Source of the DNA: Quillaja saponaria
Lineage: Eukaryota > Streptophyta > Magnoliopsida > Fabales > Quillajaceae
Assembly: GCA_029379385.1 (NCBI GenBank)
Contig: CM055613.1
Coordinates: 10,310,001-10,374,000, forward strand
DNA length: 64,000 nt
Direction of reading: 5' to 3'
Shown: in pieces, positions 22,861 through 34,999 of the stretch
Numbering within the stretch: position 1 is the stretch's first letter
Layout: every line of letters begins with the position of its first letter
Program-made: the position numbers and the translations under genes
The notes under the pieces: model-generated
The model's input: the letters and a program-made list of their open reading frames with translations, nothing else
What the model was told of the DNA's origin: nothing
Databases searched by the model: none

Positions 22861-23779
22861 ATATCTCATAAATATATTATGACAGACGAAATAAATAAAT
22901 ATCTGTTATGTGTTTCTGAAAAATAGTTTTCATATAGCAATCATAAGTCTTGAACGAGACTAGGTTCATACCCAAATGGTGTGGAAATACTCTTAAGAAA
23001 TTAAAAAAATAGTTTTCTTATGTAGTAAAAAAAAAAGAAAAAAGAAAAATAGTTTTTTATAGTGATAGATTTTAGGGAAAAGTAATTATACTCATAGTTT
23101 TTATTTTTCATTATAATTAAGGATTTTTCTATTTTATGCCTACTCAGTACATGATAAAAATTATTTAAGAAGTATTCAATATTTTTAATTTTCTCAACAT
23201 TTTATAAAAATGTGTTCCTATTTATTAGTTTTGGAGTCTCCACTTGGTACTAGGACACTAATACTGTTAAACTAAATTCAATATTTTTATTTAAATAATT
23301 ATTTATAATATAATTTTAATTCTTAAAATAAAAATAAATAAAGAATATTAAAATAAATCTAAATTCAGTAAACTTGTTTATTTTATTTAATATCTTTATT
23401 TTGCTCAACTTGTAAGGAATGTGCTCCTACTACCTATGCTGGATGCCTCTTTGGAACCATCATGTTGAACAAAATTTTCAAATTTTCATAAGCACGAAAC
23501 AGGAAAGAAAGATATTTATAGAGATCGATTATATAAAGTGGATGATATAGAAAATAACTCTTTATCTTTCCACATTCAATTCAAATAATCAGAAATATGA
23601 GAAATTTATTCCAACTATCCATATCTGTTGTCTATAAAAATGTATCTCCCATTACAGCTTAAGGAGAATTTGAATAAAATATATTTTATCCTTTGCGATA
23701 TTCAAAAATCTAAAAAATAAAATACATTTCTGTTTTTGGTTTTGGGATAGGAGTTTTAGTAATGATGATAATATAATTT

Positions 23780-25779
23780 GGCTAATATTACATCTTTGGT
23801 CCCTATAATTTGACTAGAATTTTACTTTGATCTCTATTATTCACTTTGTTGCAATTGAGTCCCCATGACTATAAAATCGTACCAATTGATTTTTTACCGT
23901 CACCTTATCACTAAGGGAAGTGACATGGACTAATAGATATAATAGTAGACAAATAAAAAATTGACATGTGTCATTGTAGAAATTTATATAAAATATAAAA
24001 AAGTAATTTTTTTACTTAAATTTTATTTATCAATAAAAAAGTTATATTCAAAACTAAAAGAAAAAATAAAATAAATAATTTATGTAGATATTTTTTGAGT
24101 AATACTACATACACACACATATCTCATAAACTTTCTCACACAAGTGTCACATCATATTTTTATCCTTGTAACCAAACACTCTAAATTATCTCTTGCCATA
24201 TTAGTCCACTATTTTATGTCATCTCATTAAATTCATTATTACTATATATAATTATTTTTTCCTCTTTATCATTTACATCTCCAATATTTCTCCTACCTTC
24301 CTTCTCTTCTAGGAATTCTTTTATTTCCAAATCAATGAAAACTAACAAAAAGATTAAAACTTGAAAATTGTTTGTGTAGCTTTTGTTTTATTTATATGGT
24401 TGGAGAAAAAAAAATTTAACAAATAGAAAAGAAAAAATTGAATTTCTTGTGTTTTTGTCAACCTTCATTTCATTATATTTCAATTAAAAGGAAAGAAAGT
24501 AAGTTGGTTTCATCTTATGAATTATTTTAATTATTTTTTTCTCAAATTTTTTATATCAAAAGATTAATTTGTTCTTTTTGTTTACATTTTTAATGATAAT
24601 TTTTATGAATCTATTTTCATTGGATACTATTAGAGATATGTAGATTAGAAATGAAGATTATGAGAAACATATATTGTGGTAGATAAAATATTAAAACTAA
24701 AAAAAAAAAAAAAAAGAAGTAATTTGAGAAAAAAAATCTCAATCTTTTGTTGTAATTAAGTGTACTCTATAATTGCTTAATTAAAGGGAGATGAGCGAAA
24801 TTAGTTGACTAATATGATAAGAGATGAATTAGAGTGTTTGGTTACAAGGATAAGAATATGATGTGGCATTTGTGTGAAAAAGTTGTATGAGATATGTGTG
24901 TGTATGTAGCATTACTCATATTTTTTTCTCCTTCTTCATCAAAAGATCAAAACCACCACCATACCACCATGATTGACCTTCTAAACCACCAGCCACCACT
25001 ACCTAACCTCCATAACCAACAAATTTAAAAGAAAAATCTAGATCTACACCTAAAACCATAACAAATTTGGAGAAAATTTAAAAACCCTCCAATTACAAAT
25101 TATCCTACCTAATGTGGTTTGATTTTATATCATGGTGGCCACAATCCCTTGAATCTCTCTAGCTGAAATCGTAAAACACTAGGTATAATTGGTGTGCCCT
25201 TTACTTTCCCATTCCTGGTTCAAATTCGGGGCTTTTGACATTTTCAGTATTTTCTTTATCTTCCTCTGATTTCTTAGACATGAACCTCCCCCTCTTCTTT
25301 CGGTAAAGGAAGATGTTGGTTGTTGGCGTTTTTGTTTTGTTGGATTAGTATGTTGGAAGGGAAGAATTTTAAGGATTATAGGATTCTAGATTTGGATTTT
25401 GTTAGGTTAGTCTGTTTGAAGATAAGAGTTTTAAAGATTATGGATTCTGAATTTGGCTCAATGAGAGATAGAATAAGGAGAGAATGAGTTAAGATAAAGG
25501 TTTCAATTTTAATAATTTATAATATAACTTTTTTATTTATAAATAGAGTTTGATTTTTGTTTATTTATATTTTTATATAGACTTTTGTAATGACACATAG
25601 CAATTTTTTATTTATCCATTATGCTATCTTTTTGTCCATGTCTAACACTAACGGAAGGAGATGGCAATGACCAGTTGATACGATTTTATAATTACCGGGA
25701 CACAATTGCACCAAAGTGAACGATAAGGACCAAAGTGAAATCCGAGTCAAATTACAAAGACCAAAGATGTAATTTAGCC
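23780..25779. mobile_element. 2.0-kb Mutator-like non-autonomous TIR element
   Basis: About 230 bp at the left end (GGCTAATATTACATCTTTGG, then ATTTGACT, CACTTTG, TGCAATTG, TATAAAATCGTA) recurs inverted at the right end, up to TAGCC at 25779. Flanks are ATATAATTT (23771-23779) and ATATAACTT (25780-25788), a 9-bp target duplication with one change, as expected of Mutator-like elements. The interior has no transposase and holds a second TIR element at 24097-24917. Similar but shorter relatives are at 54112-54347 and 56963-57696. Confidence 0.88.
24097..24917. mobile_element. Nested TIR element with perfect 9-bp target duplication
   Basis: Terminal arms of about 110 bp begin GAGTAATACTACATACACAC and end, inverted, at ...GCATTACTC. 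Arm blocks include CACATATCTCAT, TCACACAA and TTGTAACCAAACACTCTAA. The element is flanked by identical ATATTTTTT at 24088-24096 and 24918-24926. It sits inside the 23780-25779 element, so it inserted later. No coding region is seen. Confidence 0.9.
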
Positions 25780-25789
25780 ATATAACTTT

Positions 25790-27490
25790 CATAACATTAT
25801 ATAAGTGAGATGATTTAATCATACATGGCTATGCAATATAGGGTGTATATACATGTTATTCATGATAATTTTTAAAGAAATAATTTGAATAAAATACATT
25901 TTATCATTTGTGATATTTTTTATTAGTATTATGATAATTTTTTCTTCCAATATCATATAATTATTAGATAATTTATTTGTTTATTTTTAGTTTTAAACCC
26001 TAACCATTATTGTTTTGGAAAACAAAATATTTTCTCTACTTAATTTTTTTTTTTTTATAGATTGAATAGCTAATTCCACGGTGTTCCATTTAGTTTTTTA
26101 AATTATTATTAAGAATTCAATTAGATAAATTAAACTATGACGCTTGGTTAAAAAAAAAATTGAACTTTCGAGGATTTAATTGGAAATATAATTTCTTGTA
26201 GACCAAAATAGAAAAGATCTAATACGTAAAACCAAAATAACAATAAATAGGCCTCAAATCTATATTGTAAGACTGTAGTAGGTGAAATTTTTTATTTTTA
26301 TACATTTCAAATACAAGAATAGCAAATTAGGTAATTTTCTAGAAATAATAGTATATATAAAGCAAATTAAGAAAATTTATTATGGTAGAACCAGACATAT
26401 CCACGTGTAGAATGAGGTGTTAACTTTTTCAGATTCATTTTCATTTCTTTCGTGGGCCATTAGTCAAACAAGACTACTAGTTCATCAAATTAATTAGAAT
26501 GTACTGTTTTTAAATACTTGCGAAATACTAATTAAGATTATTTCATAACTTATAGAAAAGTTACTTGATAATTTGGAATCTAATATGGATAATAAAAATT
26601 CTCAATTCGAGTTTACCAGTGAAATGATTACTTGAAATTAGAATATACAAGATGATATTGTAAATTTCAATTCTAAATATTTATATTTTATTGTAATGTT
26701 TAGACAATCAAGTTCATTAATGAACTTGAAAGTTCCAACCATTAAAACATCAAGTAACATGTATTGTGATGATAATGGGACTCTAGCTCAAGCCTTGAAC
26801 TTCGGTCTTATAAGAGAATCAAACATAAGTGTTTGTGTGATTTCGCAAAAATTAGGTCAAAAGAGAGATTTTAGCAAATTTAGAAACTAGAGCAAAGCTA
26901 ATAGCTATATTAACATTTTAAGAAGATGACTATTAGACACATAATTGATTGTCTTCGGTGCAAGTTGAAAATTGTTAATAGTATGTCTTAAAGCCAATGA
27001 CATGTGGTGTTGTAGTATATTATTTTATCTACAATTTTATTCATATTATTACTATTAAATATTAAGATTCATTTAATTGAATAAGTTACAAATAAAATAA
27101 TGCATAAAAGTTATTATTTAACTATCATGAGTCCAAAAAATTAAATCAATTTAAATATTATCATGATGAGATCATATTTATGAGATGAATTTTCTTTAAA
27201 CTTAATTCTTAAATGTTCCTAATAATACAATCAATATTAGTGAATCTAGATAAATTAATACATATCTAGTTAGTTCAAAAAGTTAAAAATAATAGTTCTC
27301 ATAACAACTTGTGTATTAGAAACTAATGAGTTTGGTTTAGCATTTAAAAATTAGTATTTTGAATAATTAATTTTGCTAGTAAAAATTATAGAAAAATTAA
27401 TTTTAGAATAGTTTATTTTGTGTTTAGTTAGTTATCCAAATTTATATTTTTGAATCATAACAATATTATTAAAATCGTGTTGAGTATTTG
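25790..27490. other. AT-rich intergenic spacer, no gene seen
   Basis: No recognisable coding or RNA gene. A small plus-strand open frame at 26696-26890 has no signature and is not called. Confidence 0.5.
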
Positions 27491-27578
27491 ATCAAAAATA
27501 ATTTTTAGTCTTAACTAAATATATTATTATGCAAATCAAAAATAATTTTTAGTTTTAACTAAATATATTATTATGCAA
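27491..27578. repeat. Two-copy 44-bp tandem duplication
   Basis: The segment starting ATCAAAAATAATTTTTAG at 27491 is repeated at 27535 with one visible change. A third partial copy follows. Confidence 0.8.
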
Positions 27579-30050
27579 ATTAAAAATAATTTTCAACTTC
27601 AAACACCAAATGTCTTAAACACAAAATTAAGTTAATACTAAACTAAATATTTAAGTGTTTATTAGACAATGAATTTTATTGTGAATAGATGATTATGATG
27701 TTACAAGTTGAAATATAATTAACGACAACAAGTTTGTTAGAGCCAGCTGGCTGCGTTAGTGACAGATCGACGAGTTGACAAGATCTACGATGATTTCGTA
27801 GTACTGGGGTAGGTGGTGGCCCACTCTTTTATTCTCGCGCCAATTTGAACAGCCGACACCTATTTACCAATGAAGGAGCTCCATTTGTTCAAATCTTAAC
27901 ACTACACCGCCACATTTTTTTACCACAACCGACAGTTTGATCAGAATAGTTCCAATTGTTTAACTAAATTAATAATTTAAATTAAAATTCTCACCCAAAA
28001 AAAAAAAAAAAAAACTTGTAAACACTTAACCTTATTAGTTATTATGGTCACATTGTATTATTATAATAACATTTAATGTATAAACAAATAATAATTCTTT
28101 ATTTTTATAGTAACTCCTTCAAATGGTCAAAGGTGAAGCATTTAATTTCACCAATTTCTAAATTCCAATTTCCATGATTCATCCATTTTACAACAAGTAT
28201 TGACAGTTCAATTTCAACCCATTCTTTCAAAGTTGTTAAACTGAAATGGAACGTTAACTGATCATTGACTCGGCATGCATCAATGCAAGTGAAACTTGAA
28301 AACGGTCCATTCAAATTAACGCGTATTCCTTAAGCTTATTTAGTCCTAAAAGATTGACCAAAGTAGGCAACTAGTATCAAGCAGTGCACGTCTACCAAAT
28401 GTTCGATGAAATGTCAAAACTAATAAATGTAGAAAGATTCCATTAACGCAGCATCACTAACAGACAATAAGATAAGTCCAGCTGCCTAAGCCACTCGCGA
28501 CTTTGAATGAGTCACCGACCTTTAAACCATTCAAACAAGTCCCCTTCACTTCAGAATTCAGACTCCTACTCGGCTGCACAACCCATTCTTGTGCAGCCTA
28601 CTTGGCCTGACTCTCATTTGCCAATAAGCCCTTATTTGTAATTGGGTTCATCACATGTCTTAATATATATAGGAAATTTTGGAATTTTCTTTCCATCACA
28701 AATTTTTTTTTTTTTTCAAATCCCAAAAGGTATAATAGTAAAATAAAATAACAGAAGTCCCCAATTAATTACAAGTTTTATTTTTGATACATAAGATCAT
28801 GATTCAAATCATCGTGGTGCTATTCAAGGTTATTATACACAATTCCTTTTTTCCAAAGCCCAAGAAAAGATTTATGCAGTCTTGTGGTGCTCATCGAGGA
28901 TATTATAGCTAATTCAGTTACAACAAATAGAATATGCAGTCTTTTTTTCAAATTGGTCTTTTTTTCAAATTGTTGATAAGTATTGTTAGTTATGATTTAG
29001 TGATATTTAATACATAAATTGATATATATTTTTAGAAGATTTTAATTTTTAAATACTGTATTTCTTGTATTTTTTTTTTAAAATTAATTAAAATTTGAAA
29101 CTAATAATTTTTAAAAAATAATCACTAATTCTATGTATGATAAGAAAAATAATTATATTTTAAAATATAAAAAACTAAATGAAGGAGGAATATTTGCCAG
29201 TAACCAATTAATCCAGTGACAATTGTAATTCCTTGCTCTCTATGGGTTAGAGATTCGATTCTCCTGATGCACACACGAGGATTTATTCCCCTTGATTTGT
29301 CCATTTAACTTGTAAATTGTTTAAATTGATAAATGGCTTACACTCATTAAAAGGTTCAATTATTTAAGTAGTTAATAATTGCAACAATGCAAGCTTTATT
29401 CCTCCTTTTACCTTCGGTAAAAAGTAAATGTATGAGCAGTCATCTATCCAAATACATGTTAATAATATATGGCCACCTTGTTGTAGACACGCTTGAATTT
29501 AGTAATTGAGAGACTCTTATAATGTCAAGGGTTCGAATCTACAGAAAAATATTTATGAAGAGGGACAATCATAAATCTCGAAACGAGATTAGACTCACAC
29601 TTAAAGAGTATGAAGATATTCATGAAAAATCAAAAATAATGTACGGCATGTCCTACCAAAAAGAAAGTTATGATTTTTTAAACTCAAAAACTCTCATTTT
29701 AATTTTTCAGCCAAAATTTGGCTATTTATTATAAATTTCTTAATTTAAATTATTATTGATTTTATCACCAATAGTTTTTAAAAGAAAATTTATTTATATC
29801 AGATAACAAACAAATACATATTTATAAATATAAAGAGGTAGTGATGTAGATGTAATGTTAATGTTTACTTTTTTTGATATTTTTAAATTTTTTATAGACA
29901 TTGTTACGAGACTAATTCATTACACTTCTAATTTCAATATCAAAAAGCAAAATGTTAAAACCATTTAGATGTATAGAACTAGATTTACAGTTTCAAAAAT
30001 AATTTTTTTAATGTATTTGTTAACTATAATAAATATAGTGTTTAAAAATT
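27579..30050. other. Intergenic spacer upstream of the RGP gene
   Basis: No gene seen. 27720-27930 and 28340-28620 are less AT-rich than their surroundings but carry no recognised coding block. Several poly-A and poly-T runs occur. Confidence 0.45.
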
Positions 30051-30171
30051 ATTAATATACAAAAATAGTTTGTTTTTGAAAAAAAAAAAATAGAGCCAAT
30101 GGAATTCTGCATGATTTGTTTTTGAAGAAAAAGGAAAGTACAAATCTTGACACGTTACACACACTTCTTCG

Positions 30172-30177
30172 CACGTG
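30172..30177 (+). promoter_or_regulatory. G-box (CACGTG) upstream of the RGP gene
   Basis: CACGTG within GCACGTGC, about 160 bp upstream of the RGP ATG, in the promoter or 5' leader. It is a binding motif for bZIP and bHLH factors. The motif is seen; its use is inferred. Confidence 0.45.
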
Positions 30178-30334
30178 CTACCGCAATCGTAGGCTGAGAT
30201 CCAGCTTTCAAATACAAACGTTTCCCTGCTCAAAGAATTCACAATTTAAGTCTCTGCCATCACGCTCTCCCTACAGACCTGAAAAATCCATCAGATCTGT
30301 CTTTCTCTTTTCTTGCTTTCATCGCTGCTTAGCT

Positions 30335-32482
30335 ATGGCGCAAGCGGCTGTCACCCCCACACCTCTACTGAAAGATGAGCTTGACATCGTCATCCCCACG
30401 ATTAGGAACCTCGACTTTCTGGAGATGTGGAGGCCGTTTTTCCAACCTTACCATCTAATTATTGTGCAGGATGGTGACCCGTCTAAGGTTATCAAGGTCC
30501 CTGAAGGCTTCGATTACGAGCTTTACAATCGAAACGACATTAATCGGATTCTGGGTCCTAAAGCCTCTTGCATTTCTTTCAAGGACTCTGCTTGTCGCTG
30601 CTTTGGTTTCATGGTCTCCAAGAAGAAGTACATCTATACTATTGACGATGATTGCTTTGTAAGTTTCTATAATATGTATTCTATTTTGGATTTTGGATAT
30701 TGGGTTTATTTCTTCTTTTATTTTATTTTTTTGTATTTGAGCGAGGAGAAGTTTGGATCTGGGTTTTGAAAAGAAAAAAAAAAGTTGTACTTTTTCCCTT
30801 TTGGGATGATTGAATTCTGAATGCTAATCCTGTGTAAATTAAATTTGATAATCTTTTTTTTTCCTAGCTTCTTGGATGCTGATTCTGTTGAATTAGGATC
30901 TGCTTTGACTTATGGTTACACTTTTTTTTTTTTTAGTTCTTTCTCTTTTGCAGTTTTAATCTTATCATGCTGTGAACTATGTTGACTTCTGTTCTTGTTA
31001 TCCAATTAGTTTGTCTCATATGTGTCAGATCTGAGATAATTTTGTTGCTTTTCGTGTCAATCGATTTGATCTCATTTGTTTGACAGACTCTGAGATATCC
31101 CTTGTTTCTTGATTGTGTTACAATGGAATTAAATTTTAGTTTTATCTATATTTTTACATTGTTTAGGCATCACAAATTTGGTGTTGTTCCATCTTTACTT
31201 GTAGATCTTGAGTGTTTCTTCTGAAGCTGAGATAATCTATCCTTGGTTTTGATAATAGGATAAGTTGGTTTAGTTTGCTAATTTGACAGAGTGATGCCTG
31301 GCATCTGTTTCCTTCTGTAATCAACTTAATATATGTCATTGGAAGACCATTTAAAACTTTCATTTTTTTTTATTAGATTTCTTTTAAACTAATTGCTTTC
31401 TGGCATGCCTTTTATCAGAACATAAACATCATGCATTTCTTTCACACTTTGAATTGAATTAGATAGGAGAAAGATGGGTTTCTATTTGGATCTGAGTAAG
31501 AAAACTATTTCTTTCATTTGCAGGTTGCTAAAGATCCATCTGGAAAAGACATTAATGCCCTGGAGCAGCACATCACGAACATTCTGTCTCCATCCACCCC
31601 GTTTTTCTTCAACACACTGTATGACCCATACAGAGAGGGTGCAGATTTTGTCCGTGGATATCCATTTAGTCTCCGTGAAGGTGTACCGACAGCTGTTTCT
31701 CATGGCCTCTGGCTTAACATTCCTGATTATGATGCCCCAACCCAGCTCGTGAAGCCTCGTGAGAGAAATTCTAGGTAAGCCTCCTCTGTGTATTATACAA
31801 TATGAGTCTGCTTCTTCTTTAAACTAGTTTACATCATTTGTTTAACTCCCTCTTTCTCAGGTATGTAGATGCAGTTTTGACAATACCCAAGGGAACCCTC
31901 TTCCCCATGTGTGGTATGAATTTGGCATTTAACCGTGAATTGATCGGTCCTGCAATGTACTTTGGACTAATGGGTGATGGACAACCCATTGGTCGCTATG
32001 ACGATATGTGGGCAGGGTGGTGCACTAAGGTAATATACTATCTTTAATCCCTCTTGTTTTTTACTTTCTATTTTTGCTTAAATATCCAAATCCTTATCAT
32101 GTCAAAAGTCGCGCTGATAATATCCATTTTTCATATTTAGGTTATAACTGACCACTTAGGATTGGGAGTCAAGACTGGTTTGCCCTACATCTGGCACAGC
32201 AAAGCTAGCAACCCATTTGTGAACCTTAAGAAGGAATACAAAGGAATCTACTGGCAAGAGGAGTTGATCCCATTTTTCCAATCTGCTACTCTTCCAAAGG
32301 AGTGCACTACTGTTCAGAAATGCTACATTGAACTTTCCAAGCAAGTCAAGTCAAAACTTGGTAAAGTTGATGAATATTTCCTTAAGCTTGCAGATGCCAT
32401 GGTCACTTGGATTGAAGCATGGGATGAACTGAACCCATCTGGGGGCAAACCTGCTGAATTGCCCAATGGACCTGCAAAATAG
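30335..32482 (+). CDS. RGP1: Reversibly glycosylated polypeptide / UDP-arabinopyranose mutase
   Basis: Interconverts UDP-arabinopyranose and UDP-arabinofuranose on the cytosolic face of the Golgi, supplying arabinofuranose for wall polysaccharides and glycoproteins (family knowledge). Four exons: 30335-30658, 31524-31774, 31861-32029 and 32141-32482, all with GT/AG introns in phase, giving 361 aa, close to the usual 350-365. The start is [19 protein letters not shown]. Landmarks: DDD at residues 104-106 ([10 protein letters not shown]), the nucleotide-sugar site; [19 protein letters not shown] with Arg159, which should match the self-glycosylated Arg158; [16 protein letters not shown]; and [13 protein letters not shown]. 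No signal peptide, as expected. The frame is open upstream of the ATG but starts there only at a TTG, so MAQ is the start. The gene looks intact. RGP1 versus RGP2 type cannot be decided here. Confidence 0.97.
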
Positions 32483-34190
32483 ATTTTGTGTGACTGCTTT
32501 CATCTCTCAGAAGTTATAGTCTTGTACCTTTTACCATCCTTTTTGTCCAAGCTTTTGTGCGGAACTAGGATAATTTATTTGGCCTGGCAGAGGGTATATT
32601 TAATTATTTGTCATTTTACTGCGTGCTTAGAACAATAATTGAGGGGCCAGTAATTTTGGTATTATTCTGCAGATTCAAATATTAGCCTTTTGATTTGAAA
32701 ATGATTGAGATTATTGTCTTTGGTATGGCCATAATTGTTAGTTTCTTTTCCTTGTCTTTTGGTTCACTTGGAAATTATTATGTGGTTTGAATTTTGAACC
32801 AAAAAGTTCAAGATGCCTAACTTTTCACTAATGAGTCAATGGGTTCATCGACATTTACTTTAAAATGAGTCTTTAGATTGTGATCTTCTTGATGTTCTTT
32901 TTATAGTGCAAAACTGCCCAACAAGGCCAAAAATATTGCCTTCATGAGGGAAATGAAGGAATGCTTGTGAATAATTATTACTGCAAATTGATTTTACTAG
33001 TATAGCGCAGGATTACAGTTCGCAGACTTGCAAATAGGCTTGAGTGATGCAAATAGTGCTGCTATTGCAAATACTCATTGCAGTTTTAGTGGACATTTGA
33101 ACAGGTGTATTGTGATTTTGCCTACATCTGAATCTGATTCTATTTCTAGCTACCTAGGGGTTTACTATACTTTCGTACTCTTCAAAGCCCCAAAGAAAAG
33201 AAACGGGGAGGAGATGAAGGTAGATAAGCATTGTATTTTCATGGAGAATAACACACATGACAATGAATCAAATCGTAATATATTTGTAACACATGACAAT
33301 AAATTAGTTCGTAATATATTTTAAAACTTGTGTATGTTAGGTGGCGACACGTGTTTTGTATTGCATATGTTGAACTGATTCAGATCTGACCTGGATGGGT
33401 TACATGATTCAATTCAAATTAGTTATGATTCATGAAGAGTTTTAACACATAAACTATACAATCCATATTCGACCTGACCACTAGTGACCTGTGTTTTATA
33501 GAGGGTTGTCCAGAGGGGTTCTCACTGAGCAACCAAGTTGACCTTTTCATTCGGCATACTGTAATGCCAACAAGCATTAGAAGTGGTTTGGTTTCATTAA
33601 TTTAATCCTCGAGGAGACAAGCAATCATAGTTTATTTCAGGTCGGAAGAAAAGGAATCTTTGCATGAAGTAACAATTCCAAATGGCGTTCCTTGTTAGGA
33701 ATGTTTGATAATCCCAATCTGTTTGCTCTGTTGGCATTTGCATGTCTCATGTGCTGGTGGGCAATAGAAAATCACAATTCCAGATTAATGCCAGCCAAAG
33801 GGCAAGGGGAAGATAGTTCCAGCAGAACCATGTCTTTCACCGGAGATCTGAGATTTATTTATGTGTAGATTTAGATGTAGATGGGAGCTTTCTCATAAAA
33901 AAAGAGCACCATAAAATTAGTTAATAATTTATCAAAAAAAAAGGGGGCAACTGTACAACAGATGGCATACACATGCCACTTATGAAGCTGAGCAGAGCCG
34001 AAGAGGCGAAGATCATTGAAAGGCAAAAACAAATATTTACATAGGGTTTTTTATTTTATTTGGTACAAAGGAATTCATTTAAAACTAAGAAATACAACTG
34101 AATTTTGCAAGTCTAATATCATTACAAACCTCCATAGTTAGGATCTCAAATATAATAAACACTTATTTACATTTTACTTCATTAACTATC
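32483..34190. other. 3' flank of RGP and intergenic spacer
   Basis: No gene seen. At 33253-33322 a short unit (ACACATGACAAT...CGTAATATATTT) is repeated twice, probably a transposon fragment. The open frame at 33028-33324 is made partly of this repeat and is not called. Confidence 0.45.
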
Positions 34191-34194
34191 AACT

Positions 34195-34640
34195 ATTTTA
34201 TAATAGTCTTATATACTATTGAATTAGACATATAACCATTTTATTTGAATAGTATTTGATAAATAATCTCTAATCATTCAAATTGTCTATTAAATGTAAC
34301 AAATTAACTCAAAATAAAAATAAAAATCATTGTTATAAGTTTTCTAATATTTTTCCTCTTTTTCTCTATTTTCCCCCCCTAAAAATGAACTATCTATTTT
34401 GATTCATTTTAGCATATATGGATTGAAATATTATCAATATAAAGTGTTCAAGTTAATAAAAAAAGTGTAGAAATAAAAAAGACATTGAAAACTTATAATA
34501 AGAATAGTTTAGTCTATTTTGAATTAATTTGTTAAATTTAATAAATAATTTAGATGATTAGAGATTATTTTTCAATTACAACTTAAACAAGAGAGTTATG
34601 TGTCTAATTTAATAATTCAAATAAGTTATTACCAAACGAA
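34195..34640. mobile_element. Fold-back MITE of about 0.45 kb
   Basis: The left half (34230-34350: GAATTAGACATATAACC, AATAATCTCTAATCAT, AACAAATTAACTCAAAATA, TTATAAGTTTTC) recurs inverted at 34480-34620 with moderate divergence, around a short centre with a CCCCCC run. No coding capacity. Ends are approximate and no target duplication was defined. Confidence 0.6.
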
Positions 34641-34860
34641 TGCTAATTCATAGGATAAAATACAATTAATCCTATAATAAAATTAAAATTAATATTAGAT
34701 CTCAAATTAGCTAAAATATCAGCGTAACAATTCGCATCCCGATAGGGTGCCTAATTTTCAACCAAGTGAAGGTCATCAAGAGGAATCTACAATCACATAT
34801 GATAGCACATAATATATAATTACTATATCTAGTATGTCAAAAATCATTTCACTTACAAAT

Positions 34861-34990
34861 TTAAATTGAAAATTGAAAGAGTATTTAAATAAGTTAACTT
34901 AAAAGCGTTATAAGATATAAATTTTTTATTTAAAAAATATTGAGTATTAAAATTATAAAAATAAAATTATTTTAACAAATATTATGTTTG
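34861..34990. repeat. Copy 2 (partial) of the dispersed MITE-like family
   Basis: Matches 22340-22480 in the same orientation: GTTAACTTAAAAGCGTTATAAGATA, then TATTGAGTATTAAAATTAT. Only the left part of the family is visible here. Confidence 0.5.
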
Positions 34991-34999
34991 GTAATGGAA

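Noticed and set aside
30116..30334. In-frame 73-residue extension upstream of RGP
   Set aside because: It starts at TTG with no ATG before MAQAAV. RGP proteins have no presequence and the length without it is right.
33028..33324. 98-residue plus-strand frame after RGP
   Set aside because: Its C-terminal part is a translated short direct repeat; no homology is recognised.
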